Part shown: piece by piece, positions 1 to 8,282 of the stretch
Position numbering within the stretch: position 1 is the first letter of the stretch
Layout of the letters: each line of letters begins with the position of its first letter
Assembly: GCF_001436225.1 (NCBI RefSeq)
Contig: NZ_AYYO01000003.1
Location: forward strand, 123,018-187,017
Direction of reading: 5' to 3'
Source: Lacticaseibacillus sharpeae JCM 1186 = DSM 20505
Lineage (GTDB): Bacteria > Bacillota > Bacilli > Lactobacillales > Lactobacillaceae
DNA: 64,000 bases
Made by a program: the position numbers and the translations under genes
The notes under the pieces: generated by a model
Told to the model about the DNA's origin: nothing
What the model saw: only the letters and a program-made list of their open reading frames with translations
The model's database searches: none

Positions 1-173
1 GCAAGCGGAAGATTAACCACAAAAAGTCAGCTTTTTACTGAAAACGTGTTGCGGACGCACCGGGGGTAAGAAAAGATGTGTATCTGCAAGCACTTATGTA
101 AAGAGAACAACAGTAAATTAATTCGGATTGCCTAACTATGGGCGAATATTGACGGAAAAATAACGATATGCGT

Positions 174-201
174 TTGAAAACACTCATGCAAGTGCTACAC
201 T
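174..201 (+). promoter_or_regulatory. Putative promoter of the VIT gene pair
   Basis: A TTGAAA hexamer at 174-179 and a TACACT hexamer at 196-201 are separated by 16 bases and lie about 55 bases upstream of the first VIT gene. This resembles a sigma-A promoter; it is a pattern match only. Confidence 0.5.
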
Positions 202-257
202 TATTGATGTAGTTTTAACAGGTAAATGATTAATAAATATGTACGTAGAAGTTGGGG

Positions 258-950
258 ATGGATTTCTTGCAGAAAAAAGCAATGTCACTGGCCGAAAAGA
301 TTAATCTAATTCGGGCCGGCGTGATGGGTGCCAACGACGGGATTCTCTCGGTCGCGGCAATTGTGCTGGGGGTCGCGGCGGCCAATGCCAGCGCGTCCAC
401 GGTGCTGCTCGCCGGGATGGCCGGGATGCTGGCCGGCACAATCTCGATGGCGATGGGTGAATACGTGTCCGTGCACGCTCAGCGGGACGCAGAAAAACGT
501 GCGATTGCTGACGAGCGGGTGCGCCTGGCCGTTAACGAAGCCGGGGAACGTGAATTTGTGACCCAGAAGTACGTTGATTCGGGCATTAGCCGCGAACTGG
601 CCAGCAAGGCGGTGACCGAAATGTTCACTGAGGCGCCAATCAACACGGCCGTCCGTGAACGCTATAACATTGACCCGACGGCAACCACCTCCGCGGTGGG
701 CGCTGCCATTACGTCCATGATTTCCTTCCCGCTGGGGTCATTGCTGCCGATGCTGATGATCACACTTGCGCCGGCTTCTTGGCGCATTGCCGGAACCATT
801 GGCGCGGTGGTCATTGCCCTGGCTGTGACCGGCTCGATTGCCGCGAAGCTCGGGAACGCGAACGCCGTGCGGGCGCTAATCCGGAACGTGATTGCTGGGT
901 TGATTACAATGGCGGTCACGTACGGGGTTGGCCACCTGTTTGCGCGTTAG
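258..950 (+). CDS. VIT1/CCC1 family transporter, first of a tandem pair
   Basis: Membrane protein of about 230 residues in the VIT1/CCC1 family, whose characterised members carry iron or manganese across membranes. The family signature is visible near the N-terminus: an arginine, then GANDGILSV, two hydrophobic segments, and MGEYVSVHAQRDAEK. A charged helical stretch (about residues 75-135) follows, the usual cytoplasmic metal-binding region, and then three hydrophobic segments to the C-terminus. ATG at 258 was chosen; a TTG at 252 is in frame and no strong ribosome binding site separates them. The next gene, a paralogue, starts 10 bases downstream, so the two are an operon. The metal carried cannot be read from the sequence. 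Confidence 0.85.
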   Translation: MDFLQKKAMSLAEKINLIRAGVMGANDGILSVAAIVLGVAAANASASTVLLAGMAGMLAGTISMAMGEYVSVHAQRDAEKRAIADERVRLAVNEAGEREFVTQKYVDSGISRELASKAVTEMFTEAPINTAVRERYNIDPTATTSAVGAAITSMISFPLGSLLPMLMITLAPASWRIAGTIGAVVIALAVTGSIAAKLGNANAVRALIRNVIAGLITMAVTYGVGHLFAR

Positions 951-960
951 GAGGGTGAAC

Positions 961-1644
961 ATGGATACGAAGAAAAAGGAACAATCACTCGCGATGCGGG
1001 CCAACACCCTGCGTGCGGGGGTGCTCGGAGCGAACGATGGGATTCTCACCGTTGTCGGCGTCCTCTTTTCTGTTGGCGCGGTCACCACGGATTCATTTAC
1101 CTTGTTCATCGCTGGACTGGCTGATTTGCTCGCTGTTGCCTTCTCGATGGCCGGCGGGGAATATGCCAGTGTCAGCTCCCAACGCGACACAGAGGCCTCA
1201 GCAGTGCGTGCAGAGGCGGTTCTGCTCAAGTCCGACTTCGCCGGTGAGCGGGCGGCAGTTGTCGCCAGCTACACCGACCGTGGGGTGAGCGTGGACACGG
1301 CCAACGAAATTGCGGATGAACTGCTGCAAAAACAGCCGCTGAAGACGGTCGTCGGGGTCAAGTATGATTTGGATCCCAGCGAACTGATGAATCCCTGGAT
1401 GGCGGCGCTGGCCAGCTTAATCTGTGCCGCAATCGGGGGGGCACTGCCGCTCGCAGCGCTCACCTTCCTGACGGGGATTATGCGCTGGATTGGGACAATC
1501 ATCGCCACTGTGATTGCCGTGGGTCTCACCGGGCTGTTTTCCGCCAAGCTGGGGCACGGGTTCGTGCGCGCGGCGGTAGTGCGGAATATCATCATCGGCA
1601 TCATCACGATGTTTATCCACTACGGCATCGGGCGGCTTTTCTAA
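961..1644 (+). CDS. VIT1/CCC1 family transporter, second of a tandem pair
   Basis: Paralogue of the preceding gene, 227 residues, with the same plan: GANDGILTVVGV near the N-terminus, AGGEYASVSSQRDTE after the second membrane segment, a charged region, and three C-terminal hydrophobic segments. The start is the ATG at 961 because GGAGG lies at 950-954; an upstream in-frame extension would overlap the first gene. Tandem VIT genes in lactobacilli may form hetero-oligomers, which is inference. A strong terminator hairpin follows the stop. Confidence 0.85.
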   Translation: MDTKKKEQSLAMRANTLRAGVLGANDGILTVVGVLFSVGAVTTDSFTLFIAGLADLLAVAFSMAGGEYASVSSQRDTEASAVRAEAVLLKSDFAGERAAVVASYTDRGVSVDTANEIADELLQKQPLKTVVGVKYDLDPSELMNPWMAALASLICAAIGGALPLAALTFLTGIMRWIGTIIATVIAVGLTGLFSAKLGHGFVRAAVVRNIIIGIITMFIHYGIGRLF

Positions 1645-1663
1645 ATTCATATTTTGATACAGC

Positions 1664-1697
1664 AAAAGGCTGGGACGATTAGGTCCCAGCCTTTTTA
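1664..1697. terminator. Bidirectional Rho-independent terminator
   Basis: The arms AGGCTGGGAC (1667-1676) and GTCCCAGCCT (1683-1692) are flanked by A and T runs on the two sides. The hairpin therefore can end the VIT operon on the plus strand and the MucBP gene on the minus strand, whose stop codon it overlaps. Confidence 0.85.
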
Positions 1698-2546
1698 GCG
1701 CGGTAAGAATGGATTTTGCTGATGACCGCGGGTGTTGTCGTTCGTGAGCCATTGGGCACCGCCGAGACTGAGCCACACTTTGTGGTCCGTTGTGGTTTGA
1801 ACGGCCTCGAAGACCCGCCAGAACGTGCCCTGGGGGAGCAGTACCGGTAGCGGCAAAACGCCGGCGGGGGCGTCGAAGACCGGCTTATCAGTTAGCAGTT
1901 CGATATAGGCGACGTTGGGCAAATGCAGCGGCGTAATGGGCACTACTTGGTAGCGGAACGTGACGACGCGGATGCGCTTGGTGAAGGTACCAGTTGCAGT
2001 GCTTGCACCAACGACCATCGCGGCAAAATAATTCAGTGGTTTGACGGTATACTCAGCGCCGAGCTTGCCGTTAATGCGTTCGGCGGGGCAGAGCAGCTGC
2101 CCATCTTGATCGCGGTGGAAAACAATCACGGGGGCGCCAGCAATGCGTTCGTAATACAGGACGATACTCTTGCGGTGGTGCGGGAACGTGGGTTGAAAGC
2201 CAAGGGCGCGGACGAAAATCCAATCGGCAATGGGCGGATAGTTCAGAACTAATTTGCTGCCTGGAAGCCCAGCAATGATGGTTGGTTGGGCAATGCGCGC
2301 ACCAGTGTCAATGTCCCGGTAATCAACGCGGACGCGAATGCGGTGGGGCCGACGTACTGACCCAGTCGCCTGCGTGGCGGCGGGTGTACTCCGTGTCGCA
2401 GGCTGTACTGTTTGCTTTGGGCCAAGTTCAGGCGTCTCTGATGGCAGTTTATAATTTATTTTGTTTTTATGTGGGCGACGGCGGTGCCGAGTTGAGCGTT
2501 TTGACTCAGGGCGTGCGCGTTGCCATAAATAATCAGATATTTGCAT
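1695..2546 (-). CDS. MucBP-domain protein without a recognisable signal peptide
   Basis: Protein of 283 residues. The first 70 residues are very basic and low in complexity (runs such as RHRRRPHKNK), followed by a segment starting VRVDYRDIDTG and a second containing VIVFHRDQDGQ, both resembling the MucBP repeat of lactobacillar surface proteins. The C-terminal part (FWRVFEAV..VWLSLGGAQWLTND) resembles the short SH3-like or DUF5776-type modules of such proteins. No signal peptide, membrane segment or LPXTG motif is visible. The ATG at 2546 is preceded by AGGAAG at good spacing; an upstream in-frame GTG is less likely. The domain assignment is from motif memory, and cytoplasmic versus exported location is open. 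Confidence 0.6.
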   Translation of the reverse strand: MQISDYLWQRARPESKRSTRHRRRPHKNKINYKLPSETPELGPKQTVQPATRSTPAATQATGSVRRPHRIRVRVDYRDIDTGARIAQPTIIAGLPGSKLVLNYPPIADWIFVRALGFQPTFPHHRKSIVLYYERIAGAPVIVFHRDQDGQLLCPAERINGKLGAEYTVKPLNYFAAMVVGASTATGTFTKRIRVVTFRYQVVPITPLHLPNVAYIELLTDKPVFDAPAGVLPLPVLLPQGTFWRVFEAVQTTTDHKVWLSLGGAQWLTNDNTRGHQQNPFLPR

Positions 2547-2577
2547 AGGCGTCTTCCTGAGTGCGGGGTAAATGCAA

Positions 2578-2628
2578 TTACACACCAAAATAGATTCGCA
2601 ACCAGGGCGAATTTATTTTGGTGTGTAA
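2578..2628. repeat. Long near-perfect inverted repeat upstream of the MucBP gene
   Basis: A 22-base arm (2578-2599) is matched at 21 of 22 positions by 2607-2628 across a 7-base loop. Neither side carries a clear T run, so it is not a standard terminator. It sits about 32 bases upstream of the MucBP start codon and overlaps the place where its promoter should be. Confidence 0.75.
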
Positions 2629-2643
2629 GGGTCAGTGCGTCTT

Positions 2644-2943
2644 CTAAACGGAGGCCGCTGCGTCTTCAGTAGTCCGGAACGTTACTTCAGCTAAGTGCCG
2701 AGAACGGAGTACCTTGACCTCTTTAATCGTTTTGCCAGTTAGTTCGCGCAATGCAAAGTCAATCTCGCTATTCTGGATATTTCGGCGTTCGTTTGTGAAG
2801 AGTACTTCTTGGTGGTGTGGCGATTCGGTAAAGACGACCGTCGTCTGACCCAGGGAGTAGACTTGCACGAGCTGAGCGTTGGTGTTCGCTAACTGCTGCG
2901 AAACTAGGTGTGCGTATGAGTTGGTGACATCGATAAGCCGCAT
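2644..2943 (-). CDS. DUF1827 family protein
   Basis: Small protein of 99 residues beginning MRLIDVTNSYAHLV, with VYSLGQTTVVFTE and LFTNERRNI in the middle. This matches my memory of the DUF1827 family, restricted to lactic acid bacteria and of unknown function. It has no signal peptide or membrane segment and is a mixed alpha/beta sequence. It stands alone between the clpE terminator and the MucBP gene. A TATACT-type minus 10 box (2984-2979, minus strand) lies upstream, and a catabolite-responsive-element-like site is at 3015-3028. Confidence 0.75.
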   Translation of the reverse strand: MRLIDVTNSYAHLVSQQLANTNAQLVQVYSLGQTTVVFTESPHHQEVLFTNERRNIQNSEIDFALRELTGKTIKEVKVLRSRHLAEVTFRTTEDAAASV

Positions 2944-3220
2944 CGTGTATCAGTCCTTTCGTTCCTTGTATATGTTAAGTATAAGGGAATGAGGAGTCAC
3001 TTTCCAGCATTTTTTGAAAACGTTCACTATTGATTTGTGATTGGTTTACCTGCTCCCTGGATATGGCTATTTGGCGCGCTTTTTTTCACAAAATGCGCCC
3101 GTAATTAACACCGGCGCCATATGCGTGCTGGCAATTGGCCGCAGGTTATCCGGAATTGTACGCTGCAGCACTGGTAAAATGTGAACACCATTAAATTGGT
3201 CTACCACCGTCAAAATGCAT
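2944..3220. other. Intergenic stretch upstream of the DUF1827 gene
   Basis: This noncoding stretch holds the DUF1827 ribosome binding site and promoter at its low end, a cre-like site at 3015-3028, and AT-rich sequence. I see no open frame with coding character and no further repeat. Confidence 0.5.
3015..3028. promoter_or_regulatory. Putative cre site (CcpA operator)
   Basis: TGAAAACGTTCACT matches the consensus TGWAARCGYTWNCW at 13 of 14 positions. It lies about 70 bases upstream of the DUF1827 start, just above its putative minus 10 box, a position compatible with CcpA control. Confidence 0.5.
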
Positions 3221-3251
3221 AAAAAAAGTCGCCACACGCGGCGGCGACTTT
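3221..3251 (-). terminator. Terminator of clpE
   Basis: The arms AGTCGCC and GGCGACT flank a short loop, with seven A residues (T residues on the minus strand) at 3221-3227. It lies just past the clpE stop codon. Confidence 0.85.
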
Positions 3252-3274
3252 GCAGATTAAGTTGTAATCATTGG

Positions 3275-5467
3275 TTACTTGGCAGTGGCGGCCGTCACGG
3301 CGATGTGACCGTCAACAATCCGTGCTTCCAAATTCTTGGCGTCTGGGTGATCCAGGTAGTAGTCCGCAATGCGGTCTTCAATCTGTTCCTGGATAACGCG
3401 GCGCAGTGGGCGGGCACCCATGGCCGGGTCATAGCCCAGTTCGACCAGCTTGTCCTTGACGGGAGCAGTGACCTTAATGGAAAGGCCCTGTGCCTTAATG
3501 TTGGCGCTGGTGTCTGCAATCATCAGGTCAACAATCTTCAGCAGACTGTCCTTGCCGAGGGCCTTGAACTCAACGATGTCGTCGAAGCGGTTCAAGAATT
3601 CGGGTTTGAAGTAGTTACCCAACTGACTGAGCACGCTGTGGGTCGTGCCGTTGATGCTGGCCCCAAACCCAACGTTCGCTTCCGCGTCAGTGGCGCCGGC
3701 GTTACTGGTCATGATAATCAGCGTGTCCTTGAACGAAACCACGCGGCCCTGGCTGTCGGTCAACCGACCGTCATCCAGAATCTGCAGGAACATGTTCATG
3801 ACGTCTGGGTGCGCCTTTTCAACTTCATCCAGCAGAATCAAGCTGTATGGGTTGCGGCGAACCTTTTCGGTCAACTGCCCGGCTTCCTCGTAACCAACGT
3901 AGCCAGGAGGGGAACCGATGAGCTTAGAGACGCTGTGCTTTTCCATGTACTCAGACATGTCGAAACGAATCATTGCGTCTTCGGAGCCGAACAGGACGGC
4001 GGCTAATTGCTTGGCCAGTTCGGTTTTCCCGACCCCCGTTGGGCCAACGAACAGGAAGCTGCCGATTGGCCGGCCGGTCTTGTTGAAGCCGATGCGGTTG
4101 CGGCGAATTGCCCGGGCAACCTTGTCGACCGCGGCGTTTTGGCCAATCACCTTGCTGGCCAGAGTTGGGGCGAGGTCCTTGAGCTGCTGCTGTTCTTGCT
4201 GCTTGAGTTCACCAACTGGAATGCCGGTTTTCTCTTCAACAATCTGCTCCATGTCCTTCTCGGTGACTTGGGGCTGCTGATCCTCAGGCAGGTCTGCCTG
4301 GTCCTTTTGCACCTTCTGCAACTTGGTGACTTGATCCCGGTAGAAGGCGGCCTTTTCGTAGTCTTCACTCTTCAGTGCGGCTTGCTTCTGGGCTTCAGCA
4401 TCGTTAATCTTCTGCTCAATTGCCTTCGGGTCAACGGTGGTAATCGTCAGGTTCTTCCGGCTACCGGATTCATCCAGCAAGTCAATTGCCTTGTCGGGCA
4501 GGAACCGGTCCTGGATGTAACGTGCAGACAACTGGACCGCGGCCTTGATGGCGTCATCCGTGTAGTGCACGTGGTGGTAGGCCTCATAACGGGGCTGAAT
4601 CCCCTCCAGAATCTTGATGGTTTCTTCTGGCGTTGGCTCGTTGACTGTAACTGGCTGCAGCCGGCGGGCGAGGGCGGAGTCTTTTTCGATGCTCCGGAAT
4701 TCGCTGCTGGTGGTGGCCCCAACAAGTTGGAGTTCACCGCGGGCGAGGGCCGGCTTCAAGACGTTACCCGCGTCCATGCCCCCTTCAGCGTTACCCGCGC
4801 CAACGATTTCGTGGATTTCATCGATGAACAGGATGACGTCCGTCCGCTTCTTCAGTTCGTCGAGCAGCTGCTGCATCCGCTGTTCGAATTGACCGCGCAT
4901 GCTGGTGCCTTGAACAAGGGAAACAACGTCAAGCCGAATGACCTGCCGATCCTGCAATTTCTGTGGTACTTCGCCATTTGCAATCTTCAGGGCAAGTCCT
5001 TCAACGACCGCCGTCTTCCCGACACCAGCCTCACCAATTAAGACGGGGTTGTTCTTCGTCCGGCGGTTGAGAATTTCGATGACCCGTGCGATTTCGTTAT
5101 CGCGGCCGATGACTGGATCAATCTCGCCGCGCTTAGCTGCATCGGTGAGGTTAACCCCGTACTGACCCAGGATTCCGCCGCGGTTGCCATTGCCACCGCC
5201 TTGACGCTGACCGCGCATTTGCCCGGTAGTGTTTTCGCTTTGCGGATTGCCCGCCGCAGCATTGCCGTTGCCCATTGCCCGGAAAATGTCATCGAGGCTG
5301 TTGAAACCAAATGGGTCGTTCGACTGGTTGGTTGCCTGCTGGTTCATGTTCTGTTCCTTGAGCTGCTGGTAGCAGTTCTGGCACAGGTTGACCTCTTGGC
5401 GACTACCATTCACGCTGGTGTACAGGTGGATAGTAGCCGGGTTCTTCTTGCAGTTTTCACACAACAC
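3275..5467 (-). CDS. clpE: ATP-dependent Clp protease ATP-binding subunit ClpE
   Basis: Hsp100/Clp unfoldase of 730 residues that feeds proteins to ClpP. The N-terminal zinc finger distinctive of ClpE is present (Cys3, Cys6, Cys29, Cys32), followed by a Gly/Asn/Gln-rich linker. The first AAA+ module has [10 protein letters not shown] and the Walker [10 protein letters not shown]; a UVR-like coiled coil (about 370-410) follows; the second AAA+ module has [10 protein letters not shown] and [10 protein letters not shown]; the C-terminal domain contains [10 protein letters not shown]. The start is GTG at 5467. Its promoter has both a CtsR-type and a CIRCE-type operator, consistent with heat and stress induction. 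mecA, which in Bacillus is an adaptor of ClpC rather than ClpE, is also in the window. Confidence 0.97.
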   Translation of the reverse strand: MLCENCKKNPATIHLYTSVNGSRQEVNLCQNCYQQLKEQNMNQQATNQSNDPFGFNSLDDIFRAMGNGNAAAGNPQSENTTGQMRGQRQGGGNGNRGGILGQYGVNLTDAAKRGEIDPVIGRDNEIARVIEILNRRTKNNPVLIGEAGVGKTAVVEGLALKIANGEVPQKLQDRQVIRLDVVSLVQGTSMRGQFEQRMQQLLDELKKRTDVILFIDEIHEIVGAGNAEGGMDAGNVLKPALARGELQLVGATTSSEFRSIEKDSALARRLQPVTVNEPTPEETIKILEGIQPRYEAYHHVHYTDDAIKAAVQLSARYIQDRFLPDKAIDLLDESGSRKNLTITTVDPKAIEQKINDAEAQKQAALKSEDYEKAAFYRDQVTKLQKVQKDQADLPEDQQPQVTEKDMEQIVEEKTGIPVGELKQQEQQQLKDLAPTLASKVIGQNAAVDKVARAIRRNRIGFNKTGRPIGSFLFVGPTGVGKTELAKQLAAVLFGSEDAMIRFDMSEYMEKHSVSKLIGSPPGYVGYEEAGQLTEKVRRNPYSLILLDEVEKAHPDVMNMFLQILDDGRLTDSQGRVVSFKDTLIIMTSNAGATDAEANVGFGASINGTTHSVLSQLGNYFKPEFLNRFDDIVEFKALGKDSLLKIVDLMIADTSANIKAQGLSIKVTAPVKDKLVELGYDPAMGARPLRRVIQEQIEDRIADYYLDHPDAKNLEARIVDGHIAVTAATAK

Positions 5468-5524
5468 TATTTGTCACAACCTTTCTATTGATGGTGTGCG
5501 GCCCGAAAATCAAGTTAAAGTCTG

Positions 5525-5541
5525 CTTGACCTTCCTTGACC
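5525..5541 (-). promoter_or_regulatory. CtsR operator of clpE
   Basis: On the minus strand the sequence is GGTCAAGGAAGGTCAAG, a direct heptad repeat matching the CtsR consensus RGTCAAANANRGTCAAA closely. It lies just downstream of the minus 10 box, where CtsR would block transcription. Confidence 0.8.
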
Positions 5542-5549
5542 ATGCCCAT

Positions 5550-5577
5550 AGTATAACGCAGCTTCGCCTAATTGCAA
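5550..5577 (-). promoter_or_regulatory. clpE promoter
   Basis: On the minus strand TTGCAA (5577-5572) and TATACT (5555-5550) are separated by 16 bases. The minus 35 box overlaps the CIRCE element and the CtsR site is immediately downstream of the minus 10 box. Confidence 0.75.
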
Positions 5578-5601
5578 GCACTCTAAAGGTGAGAGTGCTA
5601 A
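5575..5601. promoter_or_regulatory. CIRCE element (HrcA operator)
   Basis: The right arm GAGTGCTAA (5593-5601) is a perfect CIRCE half site; the left arm CAAGCACTC (5575-5583) matches the canonical half at 7 of 9 positions, and the spacer is exactly 9 bases. It overlaps the minus 35 box of clpE, so HrcA is expected to repress clpE together with CtsR. Confidence 0.8.
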
Positions 5602-5880
5602 TTTCTGGCGCCGTCAAAAAAGCCCATCTGTCCGGTTAGCGTTTGACCGTGAATTTAGCGCATTAATTTTGGCCAAAACGCGGGGAAAATGGGTGACTGC
5701 TGAACACGTCATTTAGGCGGATAAGATAGAAATAACCGACTGTAACGGGGCCGGTGCGGTGAAAAGTTTACTTATTCTTCAATAATCCACAACCCACCGT
5801 CTTATCAGCAGTTTCCGGCGCAAGTACTGCCCGAACACCTGAATTTTGTGGCAAAAAATGCGAAAATGAAAAGGCGTGCA
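5602..5880. other. Intergenic stretch between clpE and the small gene at 5940
   Basis: About 280 bases with no convincing coding frame, repeat or terminator. It separates the divergent clpE promoter from the promoter at 5881-5909. Confidence 0.5.
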
Positions 5881-5909
5881 TTGTACTGAAACCGATTGCG
5901 TGTTAAACT
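5881..5909 (+). promoter_or_regulatory. Putative promoter of the 62-residue gene
   Basis: TTGTAC (5881-5886) and TAAACT (5904-5909) are spaced by 17 bases, about 30 bases upstream of the TTG start at 5940. Confidence 0.6.
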
Positions 5910-5939
5910 AATTTGCATTCTGAAAGGGAGGAATCATTT

Positions 5940-6128
5940 TTGGCGACCAACTATGTCGAGCTAATGGACAAATTACGCGCTGGTGAAATTGACGAAATCG
6001 ATATTTCGCCGGCAAACTTCATGGAGTTTCGGGCTGCCTGGACTAATTATCCAGAACGCAAGGAAATCGTGGGGACGGCCAAGCGTGGTGGGAACATTAT
6101 TTACCATTACGAATCTGCAAACGCGTAA
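5940..6128 (+). CDS. Small hypothetical protein upstream of ptsHI
   Basis: A 62-residue acidic protein (starting LATNYVELMDKL, ending HYESANA) with no signal peptide or membrane segment. The start is a TTG at 5940, chosen because GGGAGG lies 7 or so bases before it; the earlier in-frame TTG at 5913 has no such site. The phrase KRGGNIIYHYE looks like a beta hairpin. I do not recognise a family with confidence. It has its own promoter, and ptsH follows 88 bases later behind another promoter, so cotranscription is possible but not required. Confidence 0.65.
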   Translation: MATNYVELMDKLRAGEIDEIDISPANFMEFRAAWTNYPERKEIVGTAKRGGNIIYHYESANA

Positions 6129-6145
6129 CCGCTATTATAAAAGAC

Positions 6146-6174
6146 TTGTTAACTGCCCGTAAAAATGGTAACCT
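6146..6174 (+). promoter_or_regulatory. ptsHI promoter
   Basis: TTGTTA (6146-6151) and TAACCT (6169-6174) are spaced by 17 bases and lie 43 bases before the ptsH start codon. Confidence 0.6.
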
Positions 6175-6216
6175 TTACAGGAATTGATTTTAACCAGACC
6201 AAAGGAGAGATTTTTC

Positions 6217-6483
6217 ATGGAAACTCGTGAATACAACGTTATTGCAGCTAGTGGGATCCACGCCCGCCCAGCAACCTTGCTTGTTCAGGCAGCAAGCAAG
6301 TTCACTTCAGACCTCAACCTTGAATACAAGGGCAAGTCTGTCAACCTCAAGTCCATCATGGGCGTTATGAGCCTTGGTGTTGGCCAGGGTGCCGACGTAA
6401 CCATCTCTGCTGAAGGTGCCGACGAAGCTGACGCAATTGCAGCTATCGACGACACGATGAAGAAGGAAGGCCTGGCTGAATAA
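6217..6483 (+). CDS. ptsH: Phosphocarrier protein HPr
   Basis: HPr of 88 residues, the small cytoplasmic phosphocarrier between enzyme I and the sugar-specific enzymes II of the phosphotransferase system. The active-site motif SGIHARPA places the phosphoryl-accepting His at residue 15, and [11 protein letters not shown] places the regulatory Ser at residue 46, the target of HPr kinase for CcpA-dependent catabolite control. The start is the ATG at 6217 behind AAAGGAGAG. The stop overlaps the ptsI start by one base (TAATG), so translation of the two is coupled. Codon use is strongly biased, as expected for a highly expressed gene. Confidence 0.98.
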   Translation: METREYNVIAASGIHARPATLLVQAASKFTSDLNLEYKGKSVNLKSIMGVMSLGVGQGADVTISAEGADEADAIAAIDDTMKKEGLAE

Positions 6484-8204
6484 TGACCAAGGAACTTCAG
6501 GGTATTGCCGCGTCCGACGGGATTGCTATCGCTAAGGCGTACATGCTCGTTCAGCCCGACTTGTCCTTTACCAAAACAACAGTTGAAGACACAGCCGCCG
6601 AAGCAGCACGTTTTGATGCTGCTATCGAAGCTTCTAACTCAGATTTTACTCTTATCCGTGCTAAGGCCGCTGAGTCACTCGGGGAAGAAGAAGCTCAGGT
6701 GTTCGATGCCCACATGATGATTCTGGCCGACCCTGAGTTCACTGGCGCTGTTAAGTCAAAGATTGAAGACGACAAGGAAAACGCTGAACAGGCACTTTCC
6801 GACGTTTCTTCAATGTTTATCGCCACCTTCGAAGCAATGACTGACAATGCATACATGCAGGAACGTGCTGCGGATGTCCGCGACGTTTCCCAGCGTGTGC
6901 TCAGCCACTTGCTTGGTGTTCAGCTCCCTAACCCAGCGCTCATTGACGAAGAAGTAATCGTGGTTGCCCACGACCTGACGCCAAGTGACACTGCGCAGCT
7001 GAACAAGAAGTACGTTAAGGCGTTTGTTACCGATATCGGTGGCCGGACTGCGCACTCCGCAATCATGGCTCGTTACCTGGAAATCCCAGCTGTTGTTGGG
7101 ACCCAGGAAATCACCAATTCCGTTAAGAACGGTCAGCTGCTTGCAGTTGATGGTTTGACCGGGAAGGTAGTTGTTGACCCAGAAGCTGACGAACAGGCAA
7201 AGCTCAAGCAGGAAGCTGCTGACTACGCCGCACAGAAGGCTGAATGGGCTCAGCTCAAGACTGCTGAAACGGTTACCGCTGATGGCAAGCACTTCGATTT
7301 AGCTGCCAACATCGGTACACCAAAGGATTTGGACGGGGTCCTCGCTAACGGTGCTGAAGCCGTTGGTCTGTACCGGACAGAATTCCTGTACATGGATTCT
7401 GCCGAACTGCCAAGTGAAGAAGATCAGTTCCAGGCTTACAAGCAGGTTGTTGAAACCATGAGCCCTAAGCCTGTGGTTGTGCGCACAATGGATATCGGGG
7501 GCGACAAGCACCTGCCATACATGCCACTGCCAGAAGAAATGAACCCATTCCTTGGTTACCGTGCAATCCGGATTAGTCTTGACCGTCAGGAAATCTTCCG
7601 CACCCAGTTGCGCGCATTGCTGCGGGCATCTGCATTCGGTAAGCTCCGCATCATGTTCCCAATGATTGCTACAATCCAGGAATTTGAAGCAGCGAAGAAG
7701 ATTTTCACCGAAGAAAAAGACAAGCTTGTTGCTGATGGCGTCAAGATTTCTGACGACATTCAGCTCGGGATTATGATTGAAATCCCAGCAGCTGCTGTCC
7801 TTGCCGACCAGTTTGCTAAGCACGTTGACTTCTTCTCCATCGGGACCAACGACCTGATTCAGTACACAATGGCTGCTGACCGTGGTAACGAACACGTTTC
7901 TTACCTCTACCAGCCTTACAACCCTTCAATCCTGCGTCTTGTTAAGCACGTTATTGACAGTGCGCACGCTGAAGGCAAGTGGGTTGGTATGTGTGGTGAA
8001 GCTGCTGGTGACCCAATCATGGTGCCACTGCTGCTCGGTCTCGGCCTGGACGAATACTCCATGAGCGCAACCTCCATCTTGAAGGTTCGTTCCCTCATGA
8101 AGAAGCTGTCCACCGAAGACATGAAGAAGCTCGCTGACACAGCGATTAACGAGAACATCTCCAACGACCAGAACAAGGCCCTTGTAGAAGCTAACGTTAA
8201 GTAA
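6483..8204 (+). CDS. ptsI: Phosphoenolpyruvate-protein phosphotransferase (enzyme I)
   Basis: Enzyme I of 573 residues, which takes the phosphoryl group from phosphoenolpyruvate and gives it to HPr. The N-terminal domain carries the active-site His in [12 protein letters not shown] (about residue 190); the C-terminal PEP-binding TIM barrel shows [21 protein letters not shown], and the catalytic Cys in [10 protein letters not shown]. Length is typical of the family. It overlaps ptsH by one base and ends at a strong terminator, so ptsHI is a two-gene unit. Confidence 0.98.
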   Translation: MTKELQGIAASDGIAIAKAYMLVQPDLSFTKTTVEDTAAEAARFDAAIEASNSDFTLIRAKAAESLGEEEAQVFDAHMMILADPEFTGAVKSKIEDDKENAEQALSDVSSMFIATFEAMTDNAYMQERAADVRDVSQRVLSHLLGVQLPNPALIDEEVIVVAHDLTPSDTAQLNKKYVKAFVTDIGGRTAHSAIMARYLEIPAVVGTQEITNSVKNGQLLAVDGLTGKVVVDPEADEQAKLKQEAADYAAQKAEWAQLKTAETVTADGKHFDLAANIGTPKDLDGVLANGAEAVGLYRTEFLYMDSAELPSEEDQFQAYKQVVETMSPKPVVVRTMDIGGDKHLPYMPLPEEMNPFLGYRAIRISLDRQEIFRTQLRALLRASAFGKLRIMFPMIATIQEFEAAKKIFTEEKDKLVADGVKISDDIQLGIMIEIPAAAVLADQFAKHVDFFSIGTNDLIQYTMAADRGNEHVSYLYQPYNPSILRLVKHVIDSAHAEGKWVGMCGEAAGDPIMVPLLLGLGLDEYSMSATSILKVRSLMKKLSTEDMKKLADTAINENISNDQNKALVEANVK

Positions 8205-8217
8205 AAAGCCAATAAAG

Positions 8218-8247
8218 TAACCCCCAAGCATTCCGCTTGGGGGTTAT
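8218..8247 (+). terminator. Terminator of ptsHI
   Basis: AACCCCCAAGC and GCTTGGGGGTT pair across a 5-base loop, followed by a T-rich tail. Confidence 0.9.
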
Positions 8248-8282
8248 TTTTATGCCGTGATGAAGTGGCACTGAATATGGAA

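Noticed and set aside
4007..5041. 344-codon plus-strand frame opposite clpE
   Set aside because: Antisense to both AAA+ modules of clpE; its leucine-rich character follows from the complementary codons.
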